64,000 nucleotides of DNA from Candidatus Saccharimonadota bacterium. GTDB taxonomy: Bacteria > Patescibacteriota > Saccharimonadia > Saccharimonadales > Saccharimonadaceae. Of the stretch, positions 41,742 through 50,240 are shown piece after piece (position 1 is the stretch's first letter; each line of letters starts with the position of its first letter). The notes below the pieces were generated by a model. It was not told the origin of the DNA. It was given only the letters and a program-made list of their open reading frames with translations, and did no database searches. The stretch covers positions 372,001 to 436,000 of the forward strand of contig CAJPNK010000001.1 in NCBI GenBank assembly GCA_905372095.1, written 5' to 3'. Position numbers and translations under genes: made by a program.

Positions 41742-42713
41742 ATGGCTAAAAAAGCCGAATTATTAGAAAAAGTTGCCGAGCTTAAGCTTGACGTCAGCGA
41801 AAAAAATACTATAGCCGAGATTGAAGCGGCTATTGCTGTCGCCGAAAAGCATTCAGTCCGCGAAGCAACTGTTACCAAAGCCGGTAAGCGCAGCGCCAAA
41901 GCTATCGAAGAGGCTGAAGCTAAAGCTGAAAAAGAAGCTCGCAAAGAAGCTGGCGATACTACGCCGCAGGGCGACGCCGAAGCAGCTGTCAAAAAAGGCC
42001 CAGCGCCAAAGGTTCGTCCGTTGATTGAACGCCGCGGCAAAGCTTACCGCCAGGCTGCCGAAAAAGTTGAAAAAGATAAGGCATACACGCTCGCCGATGC
42101 TATCAAACTTGCTACCGAGACCAGCCCGAGTAAATTTGACGCTAGTGTTGAAGTTCACGTTCGTCTAGGCGTCGATCCGCGTCAAGCCGACCAAAATATT
42201 CGTTCGACCGTAGTCCTGCCTCATGGTACCGGCAAGACTGTTCGGGTAGCCGTTTTCGCAGCTGATACTGATGCCGACAAAGCCAAAAAAGCTGGTGCCG
42301 ATCTGGCTGGTGATGAAGCTATCGTCAAACTTCTTGACAAGGGTACGCTTGATTTTGACGTCTTAATCGCTACGCCGGCCTACATGCCAAAGCTCGGTAA
42401 GTACGCTCGTTTGCTCGGCCCGAAAGGCTTGATGCCGAACCCGAAGAGCGGTACTGTCTCGACCGACGTCGCCAAAGCTACCGAAGAAGCCAAAGCTGGC
42501 AAGGTCGAGTATCGTGTCGACAAGCAGGCTGCTATCCATTTAAGTGTTGGTAAGGTTAGCTTCGGCGCTGAAAAATTGCTTGAAAACGCCAATACTTTCT
42601 TTGCTAGCTTGCAGGCGCAGAAACCGTCCTCTATTAAGGGTGTTTACATTAAATCGGTTGCCGTCGCTACCACGATGGGCCCCGGCATCAAAGTTGATTA
42701 TCAAGCAAAATAA
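41742..42713 (+). CDS. rplA: Ribosomal protein uL1 with N-terminal extension
   Basis: L1 forms the mobile stalk of the 50S subunit at the E site. The canonical protein occupies about residues 95-323: [62 protein letters not shown] and [18 protein letters not shown]. The first 90 residues are extra: a short helical unit ([26 protein letters not shown]) like a SAP/HeH motif and an Ala/Glu/Lys-rich linker. At 323 aa it is about 90 longer than E. coli L1. L11, the usual partner, is not adjacent. A terminator follows. Confidence 0.95.
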   Translation: MAKKAELLEKVAELKLDVSEKNTIAEIEAAIAVAEKHSVREATVTKAGKRSAKAIEEAEAKAEKEARKEAGDTTPQGDAEAAVKKGPAPKVRPLIERRGKAYRQAAEKVEKDKAYTLADAIKLATETSPSKFDASVEVHVRLGVDPRQADQNIRSTVVLPHGTGKTVRVAVFAADTDADKAKKAGADLAGDEAIVKLLDKGTLDFDVLIATPAYMPKLGKYARLLGPKGLMPNPKSGTVSTDVAKATEEAKAGKVEYRVDKQAAIHLSVGKVSFGAEKLLENANTFFASLQAQKPSSIKGVYIKSVAVATTMGPGIKVDYQAK

Positions 42714-42727
42714 ACCCATATAATTTC

Positions 42728-42758
42728 AGAGCGAGACCTAGTATCTCGCTCTATTTTT
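42728..42758 (+). terminator. Terminator after rplA
   Basis: AGAGCGAGA (42728-42736) pairs perfectly with TCTCGCTCT (42744-42752), followed by ATTTTT. Confidence 0.85.
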
Positions 42759-42773
42759 AGAAGGAGGGTAGGG

Positions 42774-43592
42774 ATGAGACAATATCTTGATTTACTCGAC
42801 CGTATTCTAGTAGAAGGTGTCGAAAAGCATGACCGGACAGGTACTGGTACGCTCAGTATCTTCGGGCATATGATGCGTTTTGATTTGCGCGAAGGCTTTC
42901 CACTACTTACCACCAAAAAGCTCTTTACCAAAGGTATCTTCGGCGAGTTGATTTGGTTTTTGCGTGGCGATACCAACGTGCACTGGCTGCAAGAACGCGG
43001 AATTCATATCTGGGACGAGTGGGCTGATGAGAATGGTGATCTCGGTCCGGTTTACGGCGCGCAGTGGCGGGCATGGCCAGCACCTAATGGTGAACATATT
43101 GACCAGATTGCTAACGTTATTAATCAACTACGCGCTAGTCCAGACTCACGGCGGCTAATCGTTACCGCTTGGAATCCTGCCGAAGTAGGCAACATGGCTT
43201 TGCCGCCATGCCATATGTTATTTCAATTCTATACCACACCCGCTGATTCCAATGACTCCGACCAGCGGCGCTGGTTATCGTGCCGGCTTGATCAGCGATC
43301 ATGCGATACATTTCTGGGCGTCCCATTCAATATTGCTAGCTATGCATTATTGACTATGATAATTGCACAGCAGGTTGATATGCGGCCGCGTGAATTTGTT
43401 TGGATGGGCGGCGATGTTCACTTGTATTTGAATCATCTCGAGCAAGCAAAACTTCAGTTGACACGCCAACCGCGTCCGTTGCCAACTCTCGATATCACAC
43501 CAAAACCATCAATCGATGATTATGATCTTGATGATTTCAAGTTAAAAAACTACGATCCATGGCCAGCCATCAAAGCACCAATTTCAGTCTAA
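42774..43592 (+). CDS. thyA: Thymidylate synthase ThyA
   Basis: Methylates dUMP to dTMP with methylene-tetrahydrofolate. Conserved blocks: [41 protein letters not shown], the nucleophile in [34 protein letters not shown] and the late DVHLYLNH. The 272 aa length is typical. It has an AAGGAGG SD and follows the rplA terminator. folA, which regenerates the folate, lies next door on the opposite strand, and dcd and tmk follow, so this is a dTTP-making neighbourhood. Confidence 0.97.
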   Translation: MRQYLDLLDRILVEGVEKHDRTGTGTLSIFGHMMRFDLREGFPLLTTKKLFTKGIFGELIWFLRGDTNVHWLQERGIHIWDEWADENGDLGPVYGAQWRAWPAPNGEHIDQIANVINQLRASPDSRRLIVTAWNPAEVGNMALPPCHMLFQFYTTPADSNDSDQRRWLSCRLDQRSCDTFLGVPFNIASYALLTMIIAQQVDMRPREFVWMGGDVHLYLNHLEQAKLQLTRQPRPLPTLDITPKPSIDDYDLDDFKLKNYDPWPAIKAPISV

Positions 43593-43611
43593 ATATTACT
43601 GCATGGCAAGA

Positions 43612-44109
43612 CTACTTTTCATATATCGCAAATATATAAGGATAAGTGTTAGTATCATCAGCAGCATGTGATTCTTCTGATGTTTTTCGCCAAGTATCGT
43701 CAAGCTCGGGGAAAAATGTATCTGCTGGAAGTTCTGTGCCGACTTCTGTAGCGTATATTCTACTTACCACATTTGATTTGAGTGCGGCCGCGTAAACGGT
43801 TGCTCCGCCAATGATGTATATTGTATCTTTGCTCGCCATTTGCAGAGCGCTTTCTAGCGAGCTAGCTGTTGCGACGCCGTCCAGCTTAGTATGAGTTAAT
43901 ACGATATTTTGGCGATTTGGTAGCGGACGGCCGATAGATTGATAAGTTTTACGGCCCATAATTACTGTACCGCCAGTGGTTAATTGGCGAAAATGCTGCA
44001 AGTCTGCTGGCAAACTGCGACCCCACGGCAGTTTATTATCAATGCCAATACCGTGCTGGCGATCGTAGGCGACTACTATATTGCACTGCTTTTTTTGATT
44101 GCGTTCCAT
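43612..44109 (-). CDS. folA: Dihydrofolate reductase
   Basis: Reduces dihydrofolate made by ThyA. Blocks: CNIVVAYDRQHGIGIDNKLP with the WGRSLPADLQHF active-site helix (the Trp-Asp pair appears as PADL), GGTVIMGRKTYQSIGRPLPN, and YIIGGATVYAAAL. The 165 aa length is normal. A longer frame begins at 44205, but a TATGAT stands 7 nt before the ATG at 44109, and that start gives a standard DHFR N terminus. It is convergent with thyA. Confidence 0.93.
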   Translation of the reverse strand: MERNQKKQCNIVVAYDRQHGIGIDNKLPWGRSLPADLQHFRQLTTGGTVIMGRKTYQSIGRPLPNRQNIVLTHTKLDGVATASSLESALQMASKDTIYIIGGATVYAAALKSNVVSRIYATEVGTELPADTFFPELDDTWRKTSEESHAADDTNTYPYIFAIYEK

Positions 44110-44157
44110 CAACTTAATCATATCACAGGCTAGTTGTGTAAGCGGTAGCGGTGAATG

Positions 44158-44163
44158 TATAAT
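44158..44163 (+). promoter_or_regulatory. -10 box of the dcd-tmk operon
   Basis: TATAAT lies 8 nt before the ATG at 44172, leaderless arrangement. Confidence 0.55.
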
Positions 44164-44171
44164 GAAAAGAC

Positions 44172-44930
44172 ATGAAAACAGATTCGACCGAATTATTGCA
44201 GCCAACTAGCATTTATAGCGATAGAGAAATTGCAGCAGCACTAGCAGATGGTCATATAGTTTGCGACCCAGCGCCAGCGCGTATCAATGGTAGCAGTGTT
44301 GATGTAACGCTTGGCTATTATTTTTATAGAGCTGGCGGTCAGGGGAAGGAAAGGTTATTTAATCCATTCGACGAAACTGACGTTCGGCGCTACTTTGGTG
44401 AATACAAAATTGCTAAACCGTGGCGCGAAGTTCGCTGTCGAATTACTGATCAAGGTGTCGCTGGCATTGATAGCATCAAAGGCATTAATGACAATCATCC
44501 GGTCATCGTCTTGCGGCCAAACGAGCGAATTCTAGCGCATACTCATGAATTTATTGGCATTCTGCCGCCAGGTACTACTAGTATGCAAGCCCGTAGTACT
44601 ACTGGACGTATCGGCATCTCGGCTTGCTACTGCGCTGGTTGGGGTGATCCAGGTTATATTAACCGCTGGACTATGGAGGTTCATAATCTCAACGAAAATG
44701 AGTACATCGTGCTGCCAGTCGGCTACCGTATAGCGCAGATTGTTTTTAGTGCTACCGGACCAGTGGCTACCGAATATGCCAAGGCCTCTGGTAATTATCA
44801 AGCTAATATTAGCGCTGATCTTGCCGCTGTTAAAGCTGCTTGGCGGCCGTGGATGTTATTGCCGCGAGCTTATGCTTCGCCGGTAGAATTGCCGCAACCT
44901 GTCGCTGGCCTTAGCGAAGGATTATTGTAA
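44172..44930 (+). CDS. dcd: dCTP deaminase/dUTPase-family protein
   Basis: A trimeric dUTPase-fold protein of 252 aa. SDREIAAALADGHIVCDPAP at the N terminus, HTHEFIGILPPGTTSMQARSTTGRIGI, AGWGDPGYINRWTMEVHNLN (with the catalytic Glu in TMEVHN) and VGYRIAQIVF are dCTP deaminase blocks. It supplies dUMP or dUTP for ThyA. It is longer than E. coli Dcd (193), with a 45-residue insertion near 55-100 and a C-terminal tail. It is followed by tmk after 17 nt. Whether it also hydrolyses dUTP (bifunctional) cannot be told. Confidence 0.85.
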   Translation: MKTDSTELLQPTSIYSDREIAAALADGHIVCDPAPARINGSSVDVTLGYYFYRAGGQGKERLFNPFDETDVRRYFGEYKIAKPWREVRCRITDQGVAGIDSIKGINDNHPVIVLRPNERILAHTHEFIGILPPGTTSMQARSTTGRIGISACYCAGWGDPGYINRWTMEVHNLNENEYIVLPVGYRIAQIVFSATGPVATEYAKASGNYQANISADLAAVKAAWRPWMLLPRAYASPVELPQPVAGLSEGLL

Positions 44931-44947
44931 AGGCTGGAGATTATGTA

Positions 44948-45610
44948 ATGAGCGGTACTTATATCGTCATTGAAGGTAACGACGGTACAGGCAAATCAAC
45001 CCAAGCTGAATTGCTAGCTGATTACTGCTGCCAGCAAGGCCGGGAAGTGATAATTGTAGAGGAGCCTGGCAGCGAAGACCCAGACAAAACCACACCCATT
45101 GCTAGCTACTTGCGCTCGCTAATCAAGAACGGCACTCTAGCCCGCGATCCTGAAATCAACCTAGCGCTATTTAGCGCTGCTCGCCGCGAACTATGGCAAC
45201 AAAAAATTGCGCCAGCCTTAAATCGCGGCGCTGTTGTCGTTTCGGCGCGTAACTATATTTCAACTTTAGCCTATCAAGGATATGGCGAGGGAGTTAATAC
45301 GGATCATATTATGGCAACTACTAAGCTTTTTACAGCCGAGCGCTACATGAAGCCGGATTTCATTATTATTTTAACCCTTGATAACGAGAACGAGCGTAAA
45401 AAACGGATTGCTAAGCGCAGCCAAAGTATAGACACTTCAGATACTTTCGAGTCGCGTAGTAGTAATTTTCAAAAACGTGTTGATGCCGCTTATCGTACAA
45501 TTGCTAGCAAATTGCCTTCATCTCATGTTATAGAATGTTACAGCAATGGTTATTACAAGACAGCCAAGCAAATAAACGTTGAAATTCAATCAATTGTTCA
45601 GCAGTTATAA
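44948..45610 (+). CDS. tmk: Thymidylate kinase
   Basis: Phosphorylates dTMP to dTDP. P-loop IVIEGNDGTGKSTQAELLAD, the DR(Y/H)-like region appears as VVSARNYISTLAYQGYGEG, and the LID region has DNENERKKRIAKRSQ. The 220 aa length is normal. The usual E-P-G motif is kept as EEPGSEDP. It follows dcd after 17 nt with a GGAG SD, so the two are co-transcribed. Its last 6 bases overlap the end of the convergent RelA/SpoT-like gene. Confidence 0.9.
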   Translation: MSGTYIVIEGNDGTGKSTQAELLADYCCQQGREVIIVEEPGSEDPDKTTPIASYLRSLIKNGTLARDPEINLALFSAARRELWQQKIAPALNRGAVVVSARNYISTLAYQGYGEGVNTDHIMATTKLFTAERYMKPDFIIILTLDNENERKKRIAKRSQSIDTSDTFESRSSNFQKRVDAAYRTIASKLPSSHVIECYSNGYYKTAKQINVEIQSIVQQL

Positions 45611-47344
45611 TTCAATTATATCCAGCTCTTGCAAAAGGTGTTCAAGTTCACAAAATAACTTCTCGCCGCCTTCGTCTGATTGGCCGTTAGTTTCGTAACT
45701 GTCAGGATTTAAGCGACTCATACGGTCGTAGATGTCGTTTAGTACTCCTACAAATAATTTGCGCGTTTTACGAGCCTCTTCGTCTAGGGCTTTCTTTCTA
45801 GGGTCGTCATCAGATAACTCATAGTAGCCTTCTTTCTTGAGTTTGGTATCGATATACTTGTAAGCAATGTGCGCAATATCGCCGATTCGCGACCGCCGAC
45901 GTTCGTCTATAGTCAAGAATTGGAATTCGATAGGAATATCAACTATCTCGCCAGGCTGGTACGGATGTTCTTGTCTTACGATAAACGTTACTTTCGAAAC
46001 CTCCATCTTCTTGTAGCCGCGTTTTTCAATATCTGCTTCGGTTTGCTGTTTTATTTCGATTTCTGATTTATCTACGCCAGCTTCGGCTAGGGCTTGAGTC
46101 ATTATCTCGACATAGTCGCCAGTACCTTGGACATAGAGGGCGGATTTTTTACTAGATGCTTTTTGCAATTCAATATTTGGCGTGTTGGAAAGGATTTTCA
46201 CCATTTCAGCAAAATTTTTCGCCGACGATTGCTTATCGGGCGAGATATCCATCATGGCAAATGGGTCCATAGGCATATCGCCGTTGCTGCGATTTAATTT
46301 ATCAGCAAGCGAGCCGATAGTCTTCAAGCGGTAGTTGCCAGAAATCAGACAGCCGTTCGGTAGTTGAGCTGCGAATTCGCCAACTTCAGCAGGACATTCT
46401 CCGCTATAATCAGGACCCACTACGAGCGAGACGTCGTATTCGTCTCCGAAAATATTCTCCAGTATGCGCCTGACTCCGACTGTTTTTATGTTGAATAGCA
46501 TGTCTCTTGCTTGTTTTATTGAATCGAACTTATTTAACTTTTCGAGGCGGATACGTTTTGCCAGGCCTAGCAGTTTCGAGCCTAAAGCTTCTAGTCCTAG
46601 CACTTCGCACAGCGGGGCATAGAACGATTCCGCTTCTAAGACATCTTGCAACAGAGCAGATTCTCGCCTGGACGTTGGGTGTTCCAAATTATCAACTAGC
46701 TCGCAGGCTTTGATAATAACAGACTCAATGTTTACAGTTTTCAAGAAGTCTTTCATATACTCTGGGTCAATACGAGCTTCTGATATAGCCCAAGCTTCCT
46801 TGGGGACGACACCCTCGTACCTATCGGAAATGACGCTGGCTATGTCTTTGCGGCGGTTATTTTCGTTTGGCAAGCATGCGGCGGATTCGTCGGCTAATGT
46901 TTTTCGATGGCTGCCAGCTGCTACCTCGATTTCGTCGAAATCTGACAAGATATTGCGCATGTAGGCCGCTTCCTCGTTAGAGAGCTCGGGGTTCGTGAAG
47001 TATCTCAATAACGCTAATCCGGCTGCATCGCGCGATTCTTGGCTGTATTTTCCGTCTGGATTGCGAAATCGAGACACGATATCGTGCAGCATAATTGCGT
47101 CGCGCACATCGGGTATAAGATCGCCGGCGAAGGCCTTGACTAGCCCATAAACTCTATGAGCATGCTCAATCAGATCAGGACGCTCCCGCGAGGCTGCTCT
47201 TAGGTAATTAATAGCTAGGTTGTCAACTAGATCGTCTGAATTATACTTCTCTGGACATTGTTGACTGGAAAAACCCTGCTTGTCAACAGGGTTAAGCGTA
47301 TTACATTCCCTTGTACGAACACCAGGGCTTGTCTTCGTTCTCAC
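45605..47344 (-). CDS. Divergent RelA/SpoT-like HD-domain protein
   Basis: A 579-aa protein that I read as a distant (p)ppGpp hydrolase/synthetase relative. An HD hydrolase part has EHAHRVYGLVKAF, DAIMLHDIVSRF and ACELVDNLEHPT (H, HD and late D all kept). FYAPLCEVLGLEALGSKLLG resembles the RSH linker YAPLAxRLGL. A synthetase-like part has NYRLKTIGSLADKL (RxKSxxSixxK) and IPIEFQFLTIDERRRSRIGD (EIQIRT), with the middle DxxGxR motif unclear. There are no TGS or ACT domains. The GTG start has TACAAT 8 nt upstream. The family link is by motif order only. Confidence 0.6.
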   Translation of the reverse strand: MRTKTSPGVRTRECNTLNPVDKQGFSSQQCPEKYNSDDLVDNLAINYLRAASRERPDLIEHAHRVYGLVKAFAGDLIPDVRDAIMLHDIVSRFRNPDGKYSQESRDAAGLALLRYFTNPELSNEEAAYMRNILSDFDEIEVAAGSHRKTLADESAACLPNENNRRKDIASVISDRYEGVVPKEAWAISEARIDPEYMKDFLKTVNIESVIIKACELVDNLEHPTSRRESALLQDVLEAESFYAPLCEVLGLEALGSKLLGLAKRIRLEKLNKFDSIKQARDMLFNIKTVGVRRILENIFGDEYDVSLVVGPDYSGECPAEVGEFAAQLPNGCLISGNYRLKTIGSLADKLNRSNGDMPMDPFAMMDISPDKQSSAKNFAEMVKILSNTPNIELQKASSKKSALYVQGTGDYVEIMTQALAEAGVDKSEIEIKQQTEADIEKRGYKKMEVSKVTFIVRQEHPYQPGEIVDIPIEFQFLTIDERRRSRIGDIAHIAYKYIDTKLKKEGYYELSDDDPRKKALDEEARKTRKLFVGVLNDIYDRMSRLNPDSYETNGQSDEGGEKLFCELEHLLQELDIIEL

Positions 47345-47391
47345 GAATCTCTATTGTACCAGAAACGCCTAAAGATGTCAAGCATTTGCTA

Positions 47392-47420
47392 TTGTGTAAT
47401 GCAGCAAAATTTGCTATAAT
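47392..47420 (+). promoter_or_regulatory. Promoter of rplJ-rplL
   Basis: TTGTGT (47392-47397) and TATAAT (47415-47420) with a 17-nt spacer; transcript start near 47427 gives a leader of about 175 nt. Confidence 0.6.
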
Positions 47421-47430
47421 AGATATTAGA

Positions 47431-47490
47431 CATTGCCAGAGACAGCGGCCGCAGGAGTAATTCTGCTTAATATGCCGCCGAGGGAATCAA
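47431..47490 (+). ncRNA. L10 leader (autoregulatory rplJ leader RNA)
   Basis: CATTGCCAGAGACAGCGG, then CAGGAGTAATTCTGCTTAAT and GCCGCCGAGGG reproduce the conserved L10(L12)4-binding leader found before rplJ (AGACAGC...UUAAU...CCGAGG). Binding of excess L10 is expected to lower expression, here probably through the attenuator just downstream. Confidence 0.75.
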
Positions 47491-47508
47491 CTTTTCCTGT
47501 AGTATAGT

Positions 47509-47532
47509 CTTTGGCGAGCGCCAAAGTTTTTT
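47509..47532 (+). terminator. Attenuator in the rplJ leader
   Basis: CTTTGGC (47509-47515) pairs with GCCAAAG (47520-47526) around GAGC, followed by six T. It lies inside the leader, 70 nt before rplJ, so it can act as a regulated terminator. Confidence 0.8.
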
Positions 47533-47603
47533 GTTGCTCGCCGAATGTCGCCCCTTAACAATACGATCGCTTAAATATCAAATAAACCAAAGGAGTATTA
47601 TCA

Positions 47604-48128
47604 ATGGCAATTTCCAAAGATAAGAAACAAGCTTTGGTTGCAGAGATGAGCGAGTTGTTTGCCAGCGCAAAAGCTATTGCTGTGGCTAAATACCAGGGCA
47701 CCAGCGTAGCTGAATTGCAAGAGCTGCGCAAAGCTGCTCGCGAAAATGGCGTGGTCGTCAAAGTTGTCAAGAACCGCTTGGTGCGCGTAGCTTTTGCCGC
47801 TAGCGAGACGTTCAAAGAGACTGATACTTCTGCGCTGCAAGGCCAGCTAATTTATGCTGTTTCTAGCGACGACGAGGTGATGGCTGCTAAAGTCCTTAAC
47901 GACTTTGCAAAGACTCATCCTAGCGTCGAGCTAGTTGCTGGATTCAGCGGTGAGGGCTTGGCCCAGAGCGCTGCCGATGTGGTAGCTCTGGCTGGCTTGC
48001 CGAGCAAGAACCAGCTCATCGCTGAGGCTGTGGCGCAACTGCTCAGTCCGGTACACGACGTTACCAACGCGCTCTCTGGCAATCTGCATGCATTGCTGGA
48101 CGGTGTGGCAGACAAAGCAACCGCTTAA
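47604..48128 (+). CDS. rplJ: Ribosomal protein uL10
   Basis: Base of the L7/L12 stalk, binding 23S helix 42-44 and L11. ALVAEMSELFASAKAIAVAKY, ELQELRKAARENGVVVKVVKNRLVRVA and KTHPSVELVAGFSGEG are typical, with the C-terminal helix for L12 dimers near LLSPVHDVTNALSGNLHALL. The 174 aa length is normal. SD AAGGAG lies before the ATG. The upstream leader carries the L10 motif and an attenuator. Confidence 0.96.
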   Translation: MAISKDKKQALVAEMSELFASAKAIAVAKYQGTSVAELQELRKAARENGVVVKVVKNRLVRVAFAASETFKETDTSALQGQLIYAVSSDDEVMAAKVLNDFAKTHPSVELVAGFSGEGLAQSAADVVALAGLPSKNQLIAEAVAQLLSPVHDVTNALSGNLHALLDGVADKATA

Positions 48129-48172
48129 GCAACCAATCTAATTAAAAAGTTTTAACTACAAGGAGAATCACT

Positions 48173-48550
48173 ATGGCAGACCTAAAGAAACTTGCCGAAG
48201 AGCTGACTAAATTGACAGTTCTCGAAGTAAATGAATTAAAGAATATCCTCAAAGAAGAATACGGCATCGAGCCAGCTGCTGCCGCAGTTGCCGTTGCTGG
48301 TCCAGCTGCCGACGCTGGTGCGGCCGCCGCTGATGAAAAGACTGAATTTACCGTCACTTTGAAAGACGCTGGCAGCCAAAAAGTTGCTGTCATCAAAGCC
48401 GTCAAGGAACTAACCGGCCTTGGCCTCGGCGAGGCGAAAGCTTTGGTTGATAACGCGCCAAGCCCAATCAAAGAAAAAGTCAGCAAAGACGAAGCCGAAG
48501 CTGCCAAGAAAGCCTTGGAAGAGGCTGGCGCTACCGTCGAAGTCGCTTAA
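48173..48550 (+). CDS. rplL: Ribosomal protein bL12 (L7/L12)
   Basis: Stalk protein that recruits translation GTPases. The N-terminal dimer helix ([20 protein letters not shown]), the Ala-rich hinge ([20 protein letters not shown]) and the C-terminal domain ([53 protein letters not shown]) are all standard, 125 aa. SD AAGGAG precedes the ATG. It is co-transcribed with rplJ; a terminator follows. Confidence 0.98.
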   Translation: MADLKKLAEELTKLTVLEVNELKNILKEEYGIEPAAAAVAVAGPAADAGAAAADEKTEFTVTLKDAGSQKVAVIKAVKELTGLGLGEAKALVDNAPSPIKEKVSKDEAEAAKKALEEAGATVEVA

Positions 48551-48591
48551 TCTCGAATATATTTCCAGATTCGCACGATCGTATTGTTTTA

Positions 48592-48623
48592 GAAAACGCC
48601 TCCAAAATTTGGGGGCGTTTTTG
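48592..48623 (+). terminator. Terminator after rplL
   Basis: AAAACGCC (48593-48600) pairs with GGCGTTTT (48614-48621) with an inner CCAAA/TTTGG, then T-rich sequence. Confidence 0.85.
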
Positions 48624-48702
48624 TATGCCTGAAGCGGTCGACGATTTTTACAACGACTTTGCGTTCATATCTGTTAAACTTGTGGAAAGATAGCCTAAAG
48701 GG

Positions 48703-48730
48703 TTGACGTGATATCCTGATGCGTTATAAT
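48703..48730 (+). promoter_or_regulatory. Promoter of the 171-aa gene
   Basis: TTGACG (48703-48708) and TATAAT (48725-48730) are 16 nt apart; the leader to the ATG is about 37 nt. Confidence 0.65.
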
Positions 48731-48773
48731 TGGAATGATATTATAAAAACATACAAAGGATTGCGAGACTAGT

Positions 48774-49289
48774 ATGTCAGAATTACCAGAGAAACAAGTC
48801 AAGCGGCTCAAGATGCTTATTCAAGACGCCGAGACTAATTTGGCTGCCGCCAAAGAGTTACTAATTAGCATAATGGGCGAAGACGGGCAAGTCGTGATGC
48901 CAACTAACAGCCGCGAAGATGTTTCGGGCAAAGTTATCGAGGGCGTTTTCGACGGCCAGACGATGGTCGGCCCGGATGGCAAAAATTACCCGGTACCGGC
49001 TAATTATGCTAGCAAGTCTAAGCTAGTTGAGGGCGATATCCTCAAACTAACTATCGCTGATGATGGTGGTTTCATTTACAAGCAAATTGGCCCGGTTGCC
49101 CGCAAGCAAGTTATCGGTACGCTTACGCAGCATGACGGCGCTTACTATGTTGAAGCGCAAGGCAAAGAATATCGGATTTTGCTGGCGAGCGTGACCTATT
49201 TCCGTATCAATGTTGGCGATCAGGTTACTATCATTGTGCCAGAAGACAATCCTGATGCTACCTGGGCGGCAGTTGAAGCAGCTCTATAA
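48774..49289 (+). CDS. Conserved hypothetical: coiled coil plus beta-barrel-like domain
   Basis: I do not recognise a named family. The 171-aa protein has an N-terminal helical segment (VKRLKMLIQDAETNLAAAKELL, about 10-32) likely to form a coiled coil. Two glycine-spaced beta-rich units follow: GKVIEGVFDGQTMVGPDGKN with YVEGDILKL-like spacing, and RKQVIGTLTQHDGAYYVEAQ with INVGDQVTIIVPED. The repeated G-x-V/T-x-G...GD pattern suggests an OB- or TRAM-like barrel that could bind RNA. It has its own promoter after rplL and is followed by a DUF2797 gene. An information-processing role is a guess. Confidence 0.7.
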   Translation: MSELPEKQVKRLKMLIQDAETNLAAAKELLISIMGEDGQVVMPTNSREDVSGKVIEGVFDGQTMVGPDGKNYPVPANYASKSKLVEGDILKLTIADDGGFIYKQIGPVARKQVIGTLTQHDGAYYVEAQGKEYRILLASVTYFRINVGDQVTIIVPEDNPDATWAAVEAAL

Positions 49290-49324
49290 TCTATAAGTTT
49301 GGATCATCACAAATAGGGGTATTA

Positions 49325-50212
49325 ATGCATGATTTAGGCGAGGGAACTTTTCGGTTTACACGGGTCAGCTACGATCCTAATAGTAACTTGCCGTATTTGC
49401 GCGTCATGGATGATGGCGGTAAGTTCTGGCGTATGCAGCCGCAAGGCGAATTTACTCTATCATTTGATACTAGCACCAAAAAATGTATTGGTTGGTACGA
49501 TTTGGCAGCTAAACAATGCCATCGCTGTCCTGGCGACCGCCAGCTTGATGATAGATACGAGCAATGTCCAGAGTGCCAGCAAAAGACTGGCTTCAATCCA
49601 GCATTCTACAATACTACCAATATCAGCCAACAGCAGGCTGAGCTGAATCAGCAGCCGCATATCTTATACTTAGCTTATTTCTCGCCAGAGGTGATAAAGG
49701 TTGGCATTTCTTATGCTGAACGCAAACTAGCGCGATTGTTAGAACAAGGTGCCCGCAATGCTGCTATCCTTGAAGTATTTCCCAGCGCTAATATTGCTCG
49801 CCAATACGAAGCGAAAATCGCCCGGCTGCCAGGTCTTTGCGAGAGTGTGCAGCTGCGCAAGAAAGCAACAATTCTAGCAAATGAACATTATGATCCGACG
49901 CTAGCCGAGCAGAAATTACACCAAACAATCCAGCGGATCGCAGAGCAGTTAGGCGTTAAATTTGATAACAGCGAGTTCTTGGATTTATCGCCATACATGC
50001 TAACTATCGAACCAAAAAGCGATGATCTAACAGAAATAATCGAGCCAAAAATCGCTGGACGCTTCGCAGGGCTAATTGGCGGCATGCTAATTATGCAGCA
50101 AAATAGCCGCTTTATTTTCTTACCAATCAAAAAATATATCGGATACGATATGACTATTAGCCGTACTGTTGAGCAGCTAGATTTAGCGCCAGTTCAAGCT
50201 TCGCTATTTTAA
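49325..50212 (+). CDS. DUF2797 family protein (GIY-YIG-like)
   Basis: A 295-aa protein with the DUF2797 layout. An N-terminal beta region is followed by a zinc-ribbon-like CHRCPGDRQLDD...CPECQQKTGFNPAF. A GIY-YIG-superfamily unit comes next (HILYLAYFSPEVIKVGISYA, RLLEQGARNAAILEVF, ARQYEAKIA) and then a C-terminal domain ending FIFLPIKKYIGYDM. The family is related to GIY-YIG nucleases but no activity is established. The usual second tyrosine appears in a modified form (KVGIS), so catalysis is uncertain. The ATG follows AGGGG. Cytoplasmic. Confidence 0.82.
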   Translation: MHDLGEGTFRFTRVSYDPNSNLPYLRVMDDGGKFWRMQPQGEFTLSFDTSTKKCIGWYDLAAKQCHRCPGDRQLDDRYEQCPECQQKTGFNPAFYNTTNISQQQAELNQQPHILYLAYFSPEVIKVGISYAERKLARLLEQGARNAAILEVFPSANIARQYEAKIARLPGLCESVQLRKKATILANEHYDPTLAEQKLHQTIQRIAEQLGVKFDNSEFLDLSPYMLTIEPKSDDLTEIIEPKIAGRFAGLIGGMLIMQQNSRFIFLPIKKYIGYDMTISRTVEQLDLAPVQASLF

Positions 50213-50227
50213 TCGCTGATTCTGCGC

Positions 50228-50233
50228 TATAAT
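50228..50233 (+). promoter_or_regulatory. -10 box of the dnaX-dnaB operon
   Basis: TATAAT lies 7 nt before the ATG at 50241, leaderless arrangement. Confidence 0.6.
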
Positions 50234-50240
50234 ATAACAA

